64,000 bases of DNA from Ensifer aridi (lineage in GTDB: Bacteria; Pseudomonadota; Alphaproteobacteria; Rhizobiales; Rhizobiaceae), in contig NZ_LUAV01000037.1 of assembly GCF_002078505.1 (NCBI RefSeq), positions 62,001 to 126,000 on the forward strand. Direction: 5' to 3'. Below the pieces are notes generated by a model. It did not search any database. It saw only the letters and a list, made by a program, of their open reading frames with translations, and was not told the DNA's origin. Made by a program: the position numbers and the translations under genes. How positions within the stretch are numbered: the stretch's first letter is position 1; each line of letters opens with the position of its first letter. Shown here in pieces: positions 36,064 through 45,044 of the stretch.

Positions 36064-36945
36064 TCATTTCAGGACGAGCCATGCGGAGAGCACGATGACC
36101 AGGGCACCGATTATCGTGTGCAGCTCGATCGGAGCGGAAAATAGGAGAGCCCCATAGAGGCCGCCCCAGATGATCTGACTGTATTGGAACGGCGCCACAA
36201 CCGATGCATCGCCGACGCGAAAGGCGCGCACCAGGAGGAAATGGCCGCCCAGCAGCAAGAGACCGGCCGCGCCGGCGGCTAGAAGATCGGTTGCTGTCGC
36301 CGCCTCCAGCCCGCGGCCGATCATGGAGGCGCCAAAGGCGGCGGTGGCAAGCACCACGAGCAACGTCGCGACCAGAGCCAGGTCGCTCTCGCTCGTCTTG
36401 GCGCGCCGCAGGAGAACGAGGGAAAGAGCAAAGGCGAGAGCCGAGGCCGCAGCCGCGGCATGGCCGAGATTGAGCGGCGCAATTCCCGGCCGGAGCGCAA
36501 TGGCAACGCCGGTGAAACCGATCATCACTCCGCTCCAGGCCAGTGGCGACAATCTTTCTCCAAGCAGCACAAAGGCGAGTATCGCCACCAGAAGCGGCGT
36601 TAGGAACGCCAGCAGGTAGGCTTCGGCGAGAGGCAGCATCGAAAACGCGTAATGGATGAGCAGGGTATCGACGGCAAGCAGGAGAGCGCGCATGAGGGCC
36701 AGATACGGGTGGCGCGGCAGGAGCGATCCGATGCTGCCGGTCGCGCCGGCGTAGGCGCTAAGGAGCACGAGCGCCGCAATCGTGATCATGAACGTCACCT
36801 GCGGCACCTGAAAGCGCTCCGCCAGCAGCTTCACCAGCACATCGGCGCCGGAGAACACGGCGAAGGCCATGAACCCTAGCGTGGCGGCGCGCACGTTCCG
36901 CCGCATACCGGCCCTTGCCGGCGCGACATTCGCATCAACGGACAT
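36064..36945 (-). CDS. EamA/DMT-superfamily transporter
   Basis: A 293-residue protein with ten membrane helices in two EamA repeats (about 20-150 and 155-290). Family members move amino acids, nucleotide precursors or other metabolites, often outward. It overlaps the permease gene by 11 bases and lies 17 bases before the ATPase, so it belongs to the transport operon. It is an unusual addition to an uptake system and may export a surplus product such as the released amino acid; that is inference. Confidence 0.82.
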   Translation of the reverse strand: MSVDANVAPARAGMRRNVRAATLGFMAFAVFSGADVLVKLLAERFQVPQVTFMITIAALVLLSAYAGATGSIGSLLPRHPYLALMRALLLAVDTLLIHYAFSMLPLAEAYLLAFLTPLLVAILAFVLLGERLSPLAWSGVMIGFTGVAIALRPGIAPLNLGHAAAAASALAFALSLVLLRRAKTSESDLALVATLLVVLATAAFGASMIGRGLEAATATDLLAAGAAGLLLLGGHFLLVRAFRVGDASVVAPFQYSQIIWGGLYGALLFSAPIELHTIIGALVIVLSAWLVLK

Positions 36946-37906
36946 TGAAGCGTCCGAACCGGGCTTCGATGCGCGACTGCAGGAATTCCAGCCCGACCGA
37001 AAGGATCCAGTAGATCATCGAGGCGGTGATCAGCATTTCGATGTGACGGAATTCGGTCTGTCCTTGCGTGCGGGCGAGATACATGAGTTCCCAGACGCCA
37101 ACAACGGAAACGAGCGAGGAGTCCTTCAGCATCGCGATGAACTGGTTGCCGGTCGGCGGGATGATGACGCGCATCGCCTGCGGCAGGATCACGAGCCCCA
37201 TCGTCTGGCTCGGGCTCAAGCCTAGCGCGGTCGCCCCTTCGGTCTGCCCTCGCGGAATGCTCTCTATGCCCGCGCGGAAAATCTCCGTCATGTAGGCGCC
37301 GTAGCAGAGCGAAAGAGCGAGGATGCCCGCCGGAACCGCACTGATCACATAGCCGACCTGCGGCAGCCCGAGATAGATGATGTAGATCTGCATCAAGAGC
37401 GGTAGGCCGCGGAAGAGGGAAGTATAGAAGGTCGCAAGTCCGTAGATGACGCCGTTCTTGGAAAGCTTCGCGATCGCCCCGACAAGCGCGATGACAGTCG
37501 CGACCGCGATCGAGATCACCGAGATATAGAGTGTCGTGACCACGCCCTGCGAGATCAGAAAGCCGACCTTTTTCGCAATGAAAGCAAAGGAAAGATCGAA
37601 GGAATAGAAGAACAGCATCAGGAGCACGAAAAGCTCTATCCACACGCCGACTACCTGGAAGCTGCGCGGCAGTTGCCGAAGAGCCTTCCAGTTCACGGCT
37701 GCGATCGAGGCGATCATCATCGCGCCGATCAGCCGCGCAAGCGCAGGGTTGGCGGCGAGCCAGTCCGATGCCGTCGGCAGCACGCGCCCGATCCAGGCCG
37801 GGCTCACCCCGAGTCCGTAGATTGCGAGAGTGATGAGCGCGAGGATGACGAAAACCCCCGTGCGTCGCGCGGCATCCGGATAAGTCAGTATCAGGCGACC
37901 AATCAT
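36935..37906 (-). CDS. Polar amino-acid-type ABC transporter permease
   Basis: A 323-residue membrane protein, longer than a usual HisM/GlnP permease (about 220-240) because of an N-terminal extension with two or three extra helices (residues 15-100). The core follows: GVVTTLYISVISIAVATVI, FRGLPLLMQIYIIY and the EAA loop EGATALGLSPSQTMGLVILPQAMR. GGAGG precedes the ATG at 37904-37906. Only one permease gene is seen, so it probably acts as a homodimer. Confidence 0.9.
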   Translation of the reverse strand: MIGRLILTYPDAARRTGVFVILALITLAIYGLGVSPAWIGRVLPTASDWLAANPALARLIGAMMIASIAAVNWKALRQLPRSFQVVGVWIELFVLLMLFFYSFDLSFAFIAKKVGFLISQGVVTTLYISVISIAVATVIALVGAIAKLSKNGVIYGLATFYTSLFRGLPLLMQIYIIYLGLPQVGYVISAVPAGILALSLCYGAYMTEIFRAGIESIPRGQTEGATALGLSPSQTMGLVILPQAMRVIIPPTGNQFIAMLKDSSLVSVVGVWELMYLARTQGQTEFRHIEMLITASMIYWILSVGLEFLQSRIEARFGRFNVR

Positions 37907-37922
37907 TCGTTCCCTCCGGCGT

Positions 37923-39203
37923 TCAGGCCGCGCGCTCGCGCCACCAGTCCTGTGCCTGCAATTTCCAATAGGTGAGCTGGGCGACGGCGAGCCCTGCATA
38001 GCCGCCGGCCCAGACGAGCCCGAAGGGCTTGAAAAGCTTGTAGCGATCGGACTGTCCCAAAATCCCTTCGGCCACCAGTTTTCCGCCGATTGCCGTCGTG
38101 TTGAGGCCATGGCCGCCGAAAGCCGTGCAATACCAGACACCCGGCTGCAGCTCACCGATCTGTGGCATGAGGTGGCGCGCATAGGACATGAGGCCCGACC
38201 AGGCGAGTTCCGTCTTCAGATCCTTCAACTGCGGATATGTGCCAACCATCTCGCGCCGCAGTTCCGTCGCAAGCGTCGCCGGCAAGGCTGCGCGCGTGGT
38301 GATCCTTCCTCCCCACAACAGTCGTCTTCCGCCATCGACCAGCCGGTAGTAATCGCCGGCACGCCGGTTGTCGCCCACCGCGTCTGTGGTGGCGATGGCG
38401 TCACACAGGAGTTCCGGTGCCTCCTCGCTGACCATCACATAGGTCGCGATCGGCAGGAAAGAGCGCTTCAGCCGACCGTTGAGCGATCCTGTATAGCCGC
38501 CGGTGGTGAAGACAACCTGGCGCCCCTTGACCCGACCACGGGCGGTGGACACCACCTTTTCGGCGCCGCCGAGCGCGCTTCCCGTCGCAGCCGATCCCTC
38601 ATAAATTCGCCCGCCGAGACGCTCCAGTTCGTCGGCAAGCCCGCGCAGATAATTGAGCGGATGCATATGAAAGGCCCGTCGGTCGCGCAGCCCATGGAAG
38701 TAGCGCTTCGATTTGAGCACCGAGCGGACCTGCTCCGCGTCGAGATAGTCGAGTTCGTAGCCATAGGCCCGCTTCAACTCGTCCGCGTGGGCCTTCAGGC
38801 TGTTCCCGTCATCATAGCGCACGACGCCCATAACTCCGGGCTGTGGCCGAGCGCCGTCGATCTTCAGCGCCTCGATCGTTTCGCGCACGAAATCGACGCC
38901 TTCGATCGAAAGAAGATGCAATTGCCGGGCGGTCTCATCTCCGACCCTGCGGGCGATCTCGGCGCTGCCGGTCGCAAAGCCGGGGCTAACGAAGCCTCCG
39001 TTGCGGCCGGAAGCACCGAAGCCGACGCTTTCCGCCTCGAGCACGACAACCGATTGGCCGGCGCGCGCGAGCTGCAGCGCGGTTGTCAGACCTGCAAGCC
39101 CTCCTCCGACGATAACGGTTTCACATTCGATCACTTCTGACAGGACTGGTCTGACCTTCGCGTTGGCCAAAGTCTGTTTGTAATAGGTGTCAGGATAGGA
39201 CAT
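37923..39203 (-). CDS. FAD-dependent amine/amino-acid oxidoreductase (DAO family)
   Basis: A 426-residue flavoprotein. Seen: the Rossmann motif VIVGGGLAGLTTALQLARAG, EAESVGFGASGRNGGFVSPG, typical of the PuuB/glycine-oxidase-like group, and a C-terminal GHGLNTTAIGGKLVAE near the flavin. I start at the ATG at 39201-39203, preceded by GAGAGAAG. Enzymes of this kind oxidise secondary amines, which includes fructosyl amino acids (Amadori compounds). Together with the SIS and PfkB genes it offers a second route for such a substrate; the actual substrate is not known. Confidence 0.82.
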   Translation of the reverse strand: MSYPDTYYKQTLANAKVRPVLSEVIECETVIVGGGLAGLTTALQLARAGQSVVVLEAESVGFGASGRNGGFVSPGFATGSAEIARRVGDETARQLHLLSIEGVDFVRETIEALKIDGARPQPGVMGVVRYDDGNSLKAHADELKRAYGYELDYLDAEQVRSVLKSKRYFHGLRDRRAFHMHPLNYLRGLADELERLGGRIYEGSAATGSALGGAEKVVSTARGRVKGRQVVFTTGGYTGSLNGRLKRSFLPIATYVMVSEEAPELLCDAIATTDAVGDNRRAGDYYRLVDGGRRLLWGGRITTRAALPATLATELRREMVGTYPQLKDLKTELAWSGLMSYARHLMPQIGELQPGVWYCTAFGGHGLNTTAIGGKLVAEGILGQSDRYKLFKPFGLVWAGGYAGLAVAQLTYWKLQAQDWWRERAA

Positions 39204-39364
39204 CTTCTCTCGTGCAAAGGTCGCTTGACGGTGGCTGCTGGAGCGGTGCCGGCCTGGCACAAGGCATAGCGGGCGGTGCCCGCCGCATGCCGCGCCCACA
39301 CGTCGTCGGAACGGATCAGGATCGTGATCTGGACCGGTGAGACCCAAATCACGATCCGGCGACA

Positions 39365-40192
39365 TCAGTCGGCGCTATAGTCCTTGCCGTACCACTTGGT
39401 GGTCAGGGCCGCGAGCGTACCGTCCTTCTTCATTTCAGCGATGATATCGCCCACCTTTTTCGTCCACTCGGCGTCGACCTTCTCGGCAATCACCACCAAC
39501 GGCTCCTTGAAGGCATATTCGCCATCGAGAACGCGCAGCGGGTAGCCATTTTTGATCGCGTTGAGCGCGGTCTGCTCCGGCGCAATGACCGCGTCCAAGC
39601 GCACACCGTCGCCGAGACGCAGATCGTCGAAAGGCAGCATGGAGTCGGCGAAGGTGCGGATTTCGCCCGGCTCCAGCTTGTACTCCACCGGCGGCAGGCC
39701 GGGTGCATCGATTTCCAGCTGGCGGCGGATGTAGTCCTCCGACGTCGTCGCCGTCTCGACACCGATGATCTTGCCGTTGAGGTCGGCAACGGCCTTCGCC
39801 TGGCTGTCCTTGTGCAGGACGTAGACATAAGGGCTGTAGTAATAAATGCCGGCGAAGTCGATCACCTGGGCACGCGCCTTCGTCGGGGTGACCGAGCCGA
39901 CGCCGAGATCGTAGCGTCCCTGCCAGCGACCGCCGGTCAGCGTCGCCCAGTCGGGCGTTTCGAAGCTGACCTCGACCCCGAGCCGCTTGGCGATTTCCTT
40001 GGAGACGTCGATATCAAAGCCGACGAGTTGATTGCTGTCGTCGAGATAGCTCTGGGGCGGCCAGCCGCTATTGGTGGCGACCACAAGGGCCTTCTTGCCC
40101 ATGACCCGGTTGAGCGTTTCACCCGCCTGTGCCGCAGTCGCAAAGGCCAGCGCGGCGACGCCGATGGCAAGCTGTGTAAACAGTCTTTTCAC
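39365..40192 (-). CDS. Periplasmic solute-binding protein (family 3)
   Basis: A 275-residue binding protein with a signal peptide (about residues 1-23, ending AAQA). Seen: ALVVATNSGWPPQSYLDDSNQLVGFDIDVSKEIAKRLG, the usual opening of polar amino-acid binding proteins, and later RLDAVIAPEQTAL. First gene of the transport operon. Its upstream region carries an operator-like sequence shared with the SIS gene promoter. Confidence 0.92.
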   Translation of the reverse strand: MKRLFTQLAIGVAALAFATAAQAGETLNRVMGKKALVVATNSGWPPQSYLDDSNQLVGFDIDVSKEIAKRLGVEVSFETPDWATLTGGRWQGRYDLGVGSVTPTKARAQVIDFAGIYYYSPYVYVLHKDSQAKAVADLNGKIIGVETATTSEDYIRRQLEIDAPGLPPVEYKLEPGEIRTFADSMLPFDDLRLGDGVRLDAVIAPEQTALNAIKNGYPLRVLDGEYAFKEPLVVIAEKVDAEWTKKVGDIIAEMKKDGTLAALTTKWYGKDYSAD

Positions 40193-40233
40193 GCATTCCT
40201 CCTGTTTTTCGTCAGCCGTGGGGTTCCCGTTCC

Positions 40234-40251
40234 TGTAAGATGTCTGACAAC
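40234..40251 (-). promoter_or_regulatory. Candidate GntR operator before the transport operon
   Basis: On the minus strand GTTGTCAGACATCTTACA matches 33231-33248 in 15 of 18 positions. A -35-like TTGACA (40278-40283 on the plus strand, reversed) with TACAGT about 17 bases after it forms a possible promoter just upstream of this site. The binding-protein gene begins 41 bases downstream. Confidence 0.6.
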
Positions 40252-40424
40252 TGAAACTGTAAATCGTACGATCCTCGTGTCAAGGCGGGATCGTCGCTCC
40301 GTCTATGAAACGAAATGATGAGACCATGCGGATTCGTGATGGCAGTTGTAGGCTCTGCCGCCGCATTCTCCTGAGACGAACGCCTGGCCGCTGGTTCAGA
40401 ACGGAGGGCGCGCCCCTCGTAAAT

Positions 40425-41318
40425 TCAGCGCCGTCCGTCTCGGAGGAGCCGCTCCACCGCCGTCTCGACCGAGTGCTGCCAGGCGGGCATGACGCAGCCG
40501 AACGTCGCAGAGAACCTCGCTGTCGACAGGCTTGAATTGGCAGGACGGCGCGCCGGCGTCGGGAACTCGGCTGTCGTGACGTCTCGGACAAGCGCCCAAG
40601 GGCCGCCGCGGGTACGGCTCACCGCGAGGACGTGGCGCGCCAGATCCGCACGGTTGGTGACGCCTGTGCCGACGAGGTGATAGACGCCGAAAACGCTGTC
40701 ATCTGTGGCTTGGATCATTCGCGCCGCGACCTCGAGCACGGCCTCCGCGATGTCGAGCGCCGAGGAGGGATTGCCCCATTGGTCGGCCACGACTTGAACC
40801 TCCTCGCGGTTCTCCGCGAGCCGCAGCATGGTCTTCACGAAATTCTTTCCGAAGGGGCTGTACACCCATGCCGTCCGCAAGATCAGATGGCGTGGATTTG
40901 CCGCCGCCACGGCTTTTTCGCCGGCAAGCTTGGTCGCTCCATAGACGCTCAGCGGAGCCGGTGGATCGTCCTCAACATAGGCGCCTTCCTTGCTCCCGTC
41001 GAAGACGTAATCGGTGGAAACATGGATGACCGGCAGCCCAAGACAGGCGGCCGCTTCGGAAACCGCGCCTGCCCCCGTGGCATTGACGGCGAGCGCCAAT
41101 TCCGGCTCGGCCTCGGCCTGGTCGACGGCGGTGTAGGCGGCGGCCGAGATGACAAGATCGGGACGGCAGCGCTCGATCGTGGGCAGAATCGTTTCCGCGC
41201 GCGTCAGATCGAGATACGGCCGCCCCACCGTCACCACCTCGGTGTCCGCCCGCTCGCGCGAGCGTTCGACAAGGCTCCGGGCCAGTTGTCCGTTGCAGCC
41301 TGTAACGACAATCCTCAT
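40425..41318 (-). CDS. rfbD: dTDP-4-dehydrorhamnose reductase (RmlD; wgaJ/expA10)
   Basis: A 297-residue reductase that makes dTDP-L-rhamnose in the last step of the pathway. Seen: VTGCNGQLARSLVE at the N terminus, SAAYTAVDQAE, STDYVFDGSKEG and YGATKLAGEKAV, which contains the catalytic YxxxK. It overlaps rfbB by 4 bases. It is the last gene of the wgaA-led operon and corresponds to wgaJ in the S. meliloti naming. Confidence 0.93.
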   Translation of the reverse strand: MRIVVTGCNGQLARSLVERSRERADTEVVTVGRPYLDLTRAETILPTIERCRPDLVISAAAYTAVDQAEAEPELALAVNATGAGAVSEAAACLGLPVIHVSTDYVFDGSKEGAYVEDDPPAPLSVYGATKLAGEKAVAAANPRHLILRTAWVYSPFGKNFVKTMLRLAENREEVQVVADQWGNPSSALDIAEAVLEVAARMIQATDDSVFGVYHLVGTGVTNRADLARHVLAVSRTRGGPWALVRDVTTAEFPTPARRPANSSLSTARFSATFGCVMPAWQHSVETAVERLLRDGRR

Positions 41319-42385
41319 CGGATGCTCCGACGTTGTCCGCCGAGGCGAGCGCCCGCATAGCGCTCACGCCGAATCGGCTCCCACCACCAGTCGTTGGTGA
41401 GGTACCAATCGACCGTCTCGCTCAGGCCCGCCTCGAACCCCCGCTTCGGCCTCCAGCCAAGTTCCCGCTCGATCTTCGAAGGGTCGATCGCGTAGCGGCG
41501 ATCATGGCCTGGCCGGTCGGAGACAAACGCGATCAGATCTCGGTAGCTTCTGCCGCTTCTACGCGGCGAACGGACGTCGAGCAGGTCACAGATGTTCTCC
41601 ACCACCAAGAGATTGCTGCGCTCGGCACGCGCACCGATATTGTAGCTCTCTCCCGGTCTGCCCTTCGTCATCACAAGCTCGAGCGCCCGCGCATGATCGT
41701 CCACATGAAGCCAGTCGCGGACGTTCGCACCGCTTCCATAGATCGGCAGCGGCCTCTCCTCAAGGGCATTGATGATGACGAGCGGGATCAGTTTTTCCGG
41801 GAAGTGGAACGGGCCGTAATTGTTGGAACAGTTGCTAAGCACGACCGGCAGTCCGTAGGTGTGATGCCAGGCGCGAACGAAATGATCCGCTGCTGCCTTG
41901 GATGCGGCATAGGGCGAGGATGGTTGGTAGCGCGTCTCTTCCGAAAAGAAGCCACTGTCGAAGGGGAGATCCCCGAAAACTTCGTCCGTCGAGACATGGT
42001 GAAATCGGAATCCGTCGCGTGCTTCGGCACCAAGTTCCGACCAGTAGGTCAGCGCGGCGCAGAGCAAGCGCACCGTGCCGACGACATTGGTTTCGGCAAA
42101 GACGTTCGGCCCTTCGATCGACCGGTCGACATGGCTCTCGGCCGCAAGGTGCATCACCTTGTCGATGCGCTCGCGGCGCATGATGTCCAGGAGCGCGTGC
42201 TCATTGCACACATCGACGTGATAGAAGGCGTAGTTTGGCTGCGCTTCGACGGCCCGCAGAGAAGCGAGATTGCCGGCATAGGTCAGCTTGTCGACATTGA
42301 CGACGCGCTCCGCCCCGCTCGCGACCAGATGCCGGCAGACGGCAGAGCCGATGAATCCCGCCCCGCCCGTGACCAGGACCCGCAT
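41315..42385 (-). CDS. rfbB: dTDP-glucose 4,6-dehydratase (RmlB; wgaI/expA9)
   Basis: A 356-residue short-chain dehydrogenase that forms dTDP-4-dehydro-6-deoxyglucose. Seen: VTGGAGFIGSAVCRHL, HLAAESHVDRSI, HHVSTDEVFGDL with the active-site Thr-Asp-Glu, and YAASKAAADH with YxxxK. It lies between rfbC (11 bases away) and rfbD (4-base overlap). Confidence 0.95.
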   Translation of the reverse strand: MRVLVTGGAGFIGSAVCRHLVASGAERVVNVDKLTYAGNLASLRAVEAQPNYAFYHVDVCNEHALLDIMRRERIDKVMHLAAESHVDRSIEGPNVFAETNVVGTVRLLCAALTYWSELGAEARDGFRFHHVSTDEVFGDLPFDSGFFSEETRYQPSSPYAASKAAADHFVRAWHHTYGLPVVLSNCSNNYGPFHFPEKLIPLVIINALEERPLPIYGSGANVRDWLHVDDHARALELVMTKGRPGESYNIGARAERSNLLVVENICDLLDVRSPRRSGRSYRDLIAFVSDRPGHDRRYAIDPSKIERELGWRPKRGFEAGLSETVDWYLTNDWWWEPIRRERYAGARLGGQRRSIR

Positions 42386-42396
42386 CGCCGCCTCCC

Positions 42397-42960
42397 CTAC
42401 ACCGAGAGGTCGAAAGGTGTGGCGTCGGTGAGCAGGGGCGCATTCCGGTCCTTCGCGGACAGATGCAAACCGCCGGCATCAAGAGGCCACTGAATTCCGA
42501 TCTGCGGATCATCGAAGCGGATCGCTCGATCATGTTCGGCGGAGTAGTGCTCGCTCACCTTATAGACAACCTCCGTCTCCGGTTCGAGAGTGAGGAAGCC
42601 GTGGGCGAACCCCACGGGCACCAGTATCTGGTTCCACCGTTCGGCCGAGAGCTCGAGTCCGATCCATTGCGCGAAGGTCGGCGACCCCTTGCGAATGTCG
42701 ACCGCGACATCGAATACCCGTCCCCGGACTACGCGCACGAGCTTTGCCTGCGCCCGCGGCGGAAGCTGGTAATGCAGGCCGCGCAGCGTCCCCACCGCCA
42801 CGGAATAGGAATGATTGTCCTGCACGAAGCTCACATCGATGCCGTGCTCGGAGAGCCTCGCCGCATTGTAGACCTCTGAAAAGAAACCTCGCTCGTCCGT
42901 GAGCCTGCGCGGGACGATCTCCATGACACCATCGAGGCCAAGGCGTTTGATCTCAAGCAT
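42397..42960 (-). CDS. rfbC: dTDP-4-dehydrorhamnose 3,5-epimerase (RmlC; wgaH/expA8)
   Basis: A 187-residue cupin-fold epimerase. Seen: DERGFFSEVYN, QDNHSYS, RGLHYQLPPRAQAKLVRVVRG with the catalytic His, and VPVGFAHGFLTL. I start at the ATG at 42958-42960 (MLEIKRLG), which overlaps the rfbA stop region by 8 bases; the upstream open frame is a shadow of rfbA. Confidence 0.94.
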   Translation of the reverse strand: MLEIKRLGLDGVMEIVPRRLTDERGFFSEVYNAARLSEHGIDVSFVQDNHSYSVAVGTLRGLHYQLPPRAQAKLVRVVRGRVFDVAVDIRKGSPTFAQWIGLELSAERWNQILVPVGFAHGFLTLEPETEVVYKVSEHYSAEHDRAIRFDDPQIGIQWPLDAGGLHLSAKDRNAPLLTDATPFDLSV

Positions 42961-43834
42961 CGGCACGTTCCCTGATGCGCCGCCGGAGATAGGCGGCATA
43001 TTCATTCTTTCCGAGGAGGGCAGCGCGGGCGAGCACCTGGTCGGCCGAGACATAGCCGAGTTCGAAGGCGATCTCCTCCGGGCACATGACCTTGACGCCC
43101 TGGCGGTGCTCGATGGTGCGTACGAAGGAAGCGGCATCATGCAGGCTATCATGCGTCCCGGTATCGAGCCAGGCAAAGCCCCGTCCGAGCCGGCAAACAT
43201 GGAGGTCTCCGTGCTCGAGATAGGCACGGTTGACATCCGTGATCTCCAGTTCGCCGCGGGCGGACGGCTTGATCGAAGCGGCGATGTCGAGCACGTCGTT
43301 CTTGTAGAAATAGAGCCCCGTCACCGCCCAGCTCGACCTTGGCCGCTCCGGCTTTTCTTCGATCGTCTCCGCCTGCCCGGTGCGGCTGTTGAAACTGACG
43401 ACGCCGTAACGCTGCGGGTCGTCCACCTGATGGGCGAAGATCGTGGCGCCGCTTTCCCGCGCCGAGGCCTCTCGGCATAGCTCGGGCAGCCCCGCGCCAT
43501 AGAAGATATTGTCGCCGAGGATCAGTGCGACATTACTGTCGCCAATAAAGTTCCGGCCGATGATGAAGGCCTCAGCGAGTCCATTGGGCTCGGCCTGCTC
43601 CGCATAGGAGATCGCGAGCCCGAGTTCGCTGCCGTCGCCGAGCAGTTCTTCGAAGAGCGGCCTGTCCCTCGGCATGGTGATCACCAGGATCTCACGAATT
43701 CCGGCCAGCATGAGCGTGCCGAGCGGGTAATAGATCATCGGCTTGTCGTGTACGGGAAGCAATTGCTTCGAAACCGAGATCGTGACGGGGTAAAGCCTCG
43801 TCCCCTTGCCGCCTGCAAGAATGATACCCTTCAT
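42953..43834 (-). CDS. rfbA: Glucose-1-phosphate thymidylyltransferase (RmlA; wgaG/expA7)
   Basis: A 293-residue nucleotidyltransferase that makes dTDP-glucose, the first step toward dTDP-rhamnose. Seen: GIILAGGKGTRLYPVTISVSKQLLP (nucleotide loop), MIYYPLGTLMLAGI, LILGDNIFYG and the EKPERPRSSWAVTGLYFY region. The four rhamnose genes stand in the order A-C-B-D at the distal end of the wga operon. Confidence 0.95.
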   Translation of the reverse strand: MKGIILAGGKGTRLYPVTISVSKQLLPVHDKPMIYYPLGTLMLAGIREILVITMPRDRPLFEELLGDGSELGLAISYAEQAEPNGLAEAFIIGRNFIGDSNVALILGDNIFYGAGLPELCREASARESGATIFAHQVDDPQRYGVVSFNSRTGQAETIEEKPERPRSSWAVTGLYFYKNDVLDIAASIKPSARGELEITDVNRAYLEHGDLHVCRLGRGFAWLDTGTHDSLHDAASFVRTIEHRQGVKVMCPEEIAFELGYVSADQVLARAALLGKNEYAAYLRRRIRERADA

Positions 43835-43907
43835 GCGGTGCCTCCGGTTCCTGCCCGGATGTCTCGGCCACCGTCGCTCCCGCTATTCTGGTCGCGCTCA
43901 CTCCAGG

Positions 43908-45044
43908 TCATTTTGCGCGCCCCTCTGGTGTTTCGGCCGGTTCGATTGCCGCCGCGGCGGCGGGACTCAACTTGCCGCAGCGCCAGAGGCTGTAAGAGGG
44001 CTCGGTATCCCAGTCGTAATAGAAGGCCGCCGTCAGCCGCTTTTCTTCCATAAGGTCGCCGAATGCCGCCCGCGTGGCTTGGATCGTGCTTTCGCGCCAA
44101 CTGTCGTCGACGGGGCAGGAACGTGCCGTATTGGCGACCCCCCATTCCGTTACCCAGCAGGGCTTGCCCAGATCGGCCGGCTGGCAGAAATCGAGAAGGT
44201 TCGTCACTCGGCGATCGAGCGCGGCTGCGGGCAGCCGTCCGGGATAGATGTGGATACCGTAGGCGTCGACGAGGCTGTCCATTCCACGCTGGCGGAGAGC
44301 GGCAATGAACTCGCCCGGGTCGAGCCGTTCCATGCCGCGCTGGTCTGCCTGCTCGGCGCTCATGTCGGAAAGACCGGCGGAAACGACGGCGGCATCGCGA
44401 CTATGCACCGTCGCGCGCACTTCGTCGCGGCTGATTTCGAGAACCCGAATGTATGTGTCGAGGCCCCGCTCGAAAGCAGCCCGGTCCTGTAGCTCGGCGA
44501 TGCTGCGCGGGCTTCGCGGCCCCGGCTCCCGGTAGACGGCGAGGTCTCCATTGTAACCGGCATAGTTGATTTCGTTTCCGGGCTCGATCGCTTCGAGGCG
44601 GATGCCGAGCGCATCGATACGCTGGAGCGCTTCGTGGAGACCCTTGCGGTACCGGTCGGGATCGAGATCGGACAAGCGATAAATGTCCCAGACGCGGCCG
44701 AAGCCGGTCCGCGGACGGGCGCTCTCGGGATAGTAGCTCTTGTTCGCAAGCTGGATCTCGAGAAGGATGCGCAAGCCGAGCCTGCTTGCGATCTCCACCG
44801 CCTCGATGCTCTTGTCGACCGGCCGCGACAGCGAGACCCGGATATGGGTCGCGCCGCTCGCGGCGATGTCCTTCAATATTCTCTCCTGCTCTGCGCGAGG
44901 GAGCCAGGCGAGGTGCAGGCGGTTGACGCCGATGCGGGGCGCCGCCGCGTCACCGGCATGGGCGAGCGGCGAAAGCGCCAGCAGCGCGGCGAAGAGCAGC
45001 GCGACGGGCCCTGCCCTGCCGCTCCCGCGCCTAAAGGCCCACAT
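43908..45044 (-). CDS. wgaF: Exported TIM-barrel glycoside hydrolase (WgaF-like)
   Basis: A 378-residue protein with a signal peptide (about residues 1-29, ending AHA) and a GH-A-clan-like barrel. Seen: IEPGNEINYAG, the usual N-E pair of the acid/base strand, and WVTEWGV with a second Glu as likely nucleophile. It may trim or process galactoglucan in the periplasm; the exact family and activity are not certain. The start is the ATG at 45042-45044, which gives a clean signal peptide; the gene overlaps wgaE by 14 bases. Name by order (expA6 position). Confidence 0.7.
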   Translation of the reverse strand: MWAFRRGSGRAGPVALLFAALLALSPLAHAGDAAAPRIGVNRLHLAWLPRAEQERILKDIAASGATHIRVSLSRPVDKSIEAVEIASRLGLRILLEIQLANKSYYPESARPRTGFGRVWDIYRLSDLDPDRYRKGLHEALQRIDALGIRLEAIEPGNEINYAGYNGDLAVYREPGPRSPRSIAELQDRAAFERGLDTYIRVLEISRDEVRATVHSRDAAVVSAGLSDMSAEQADQRGMERLDPGEFIAALRQRGMDSLVDAYGIHIYPGRLPAAALDRRVTNLLDFCQPADLGKPCWVTEWGVANTARSCPVDDSWRESTIQATRAAFGDLMEEKRLTAAFYYDWDTEPSYSLWRCGKLSPAAAAAIEPAETPEGRAK

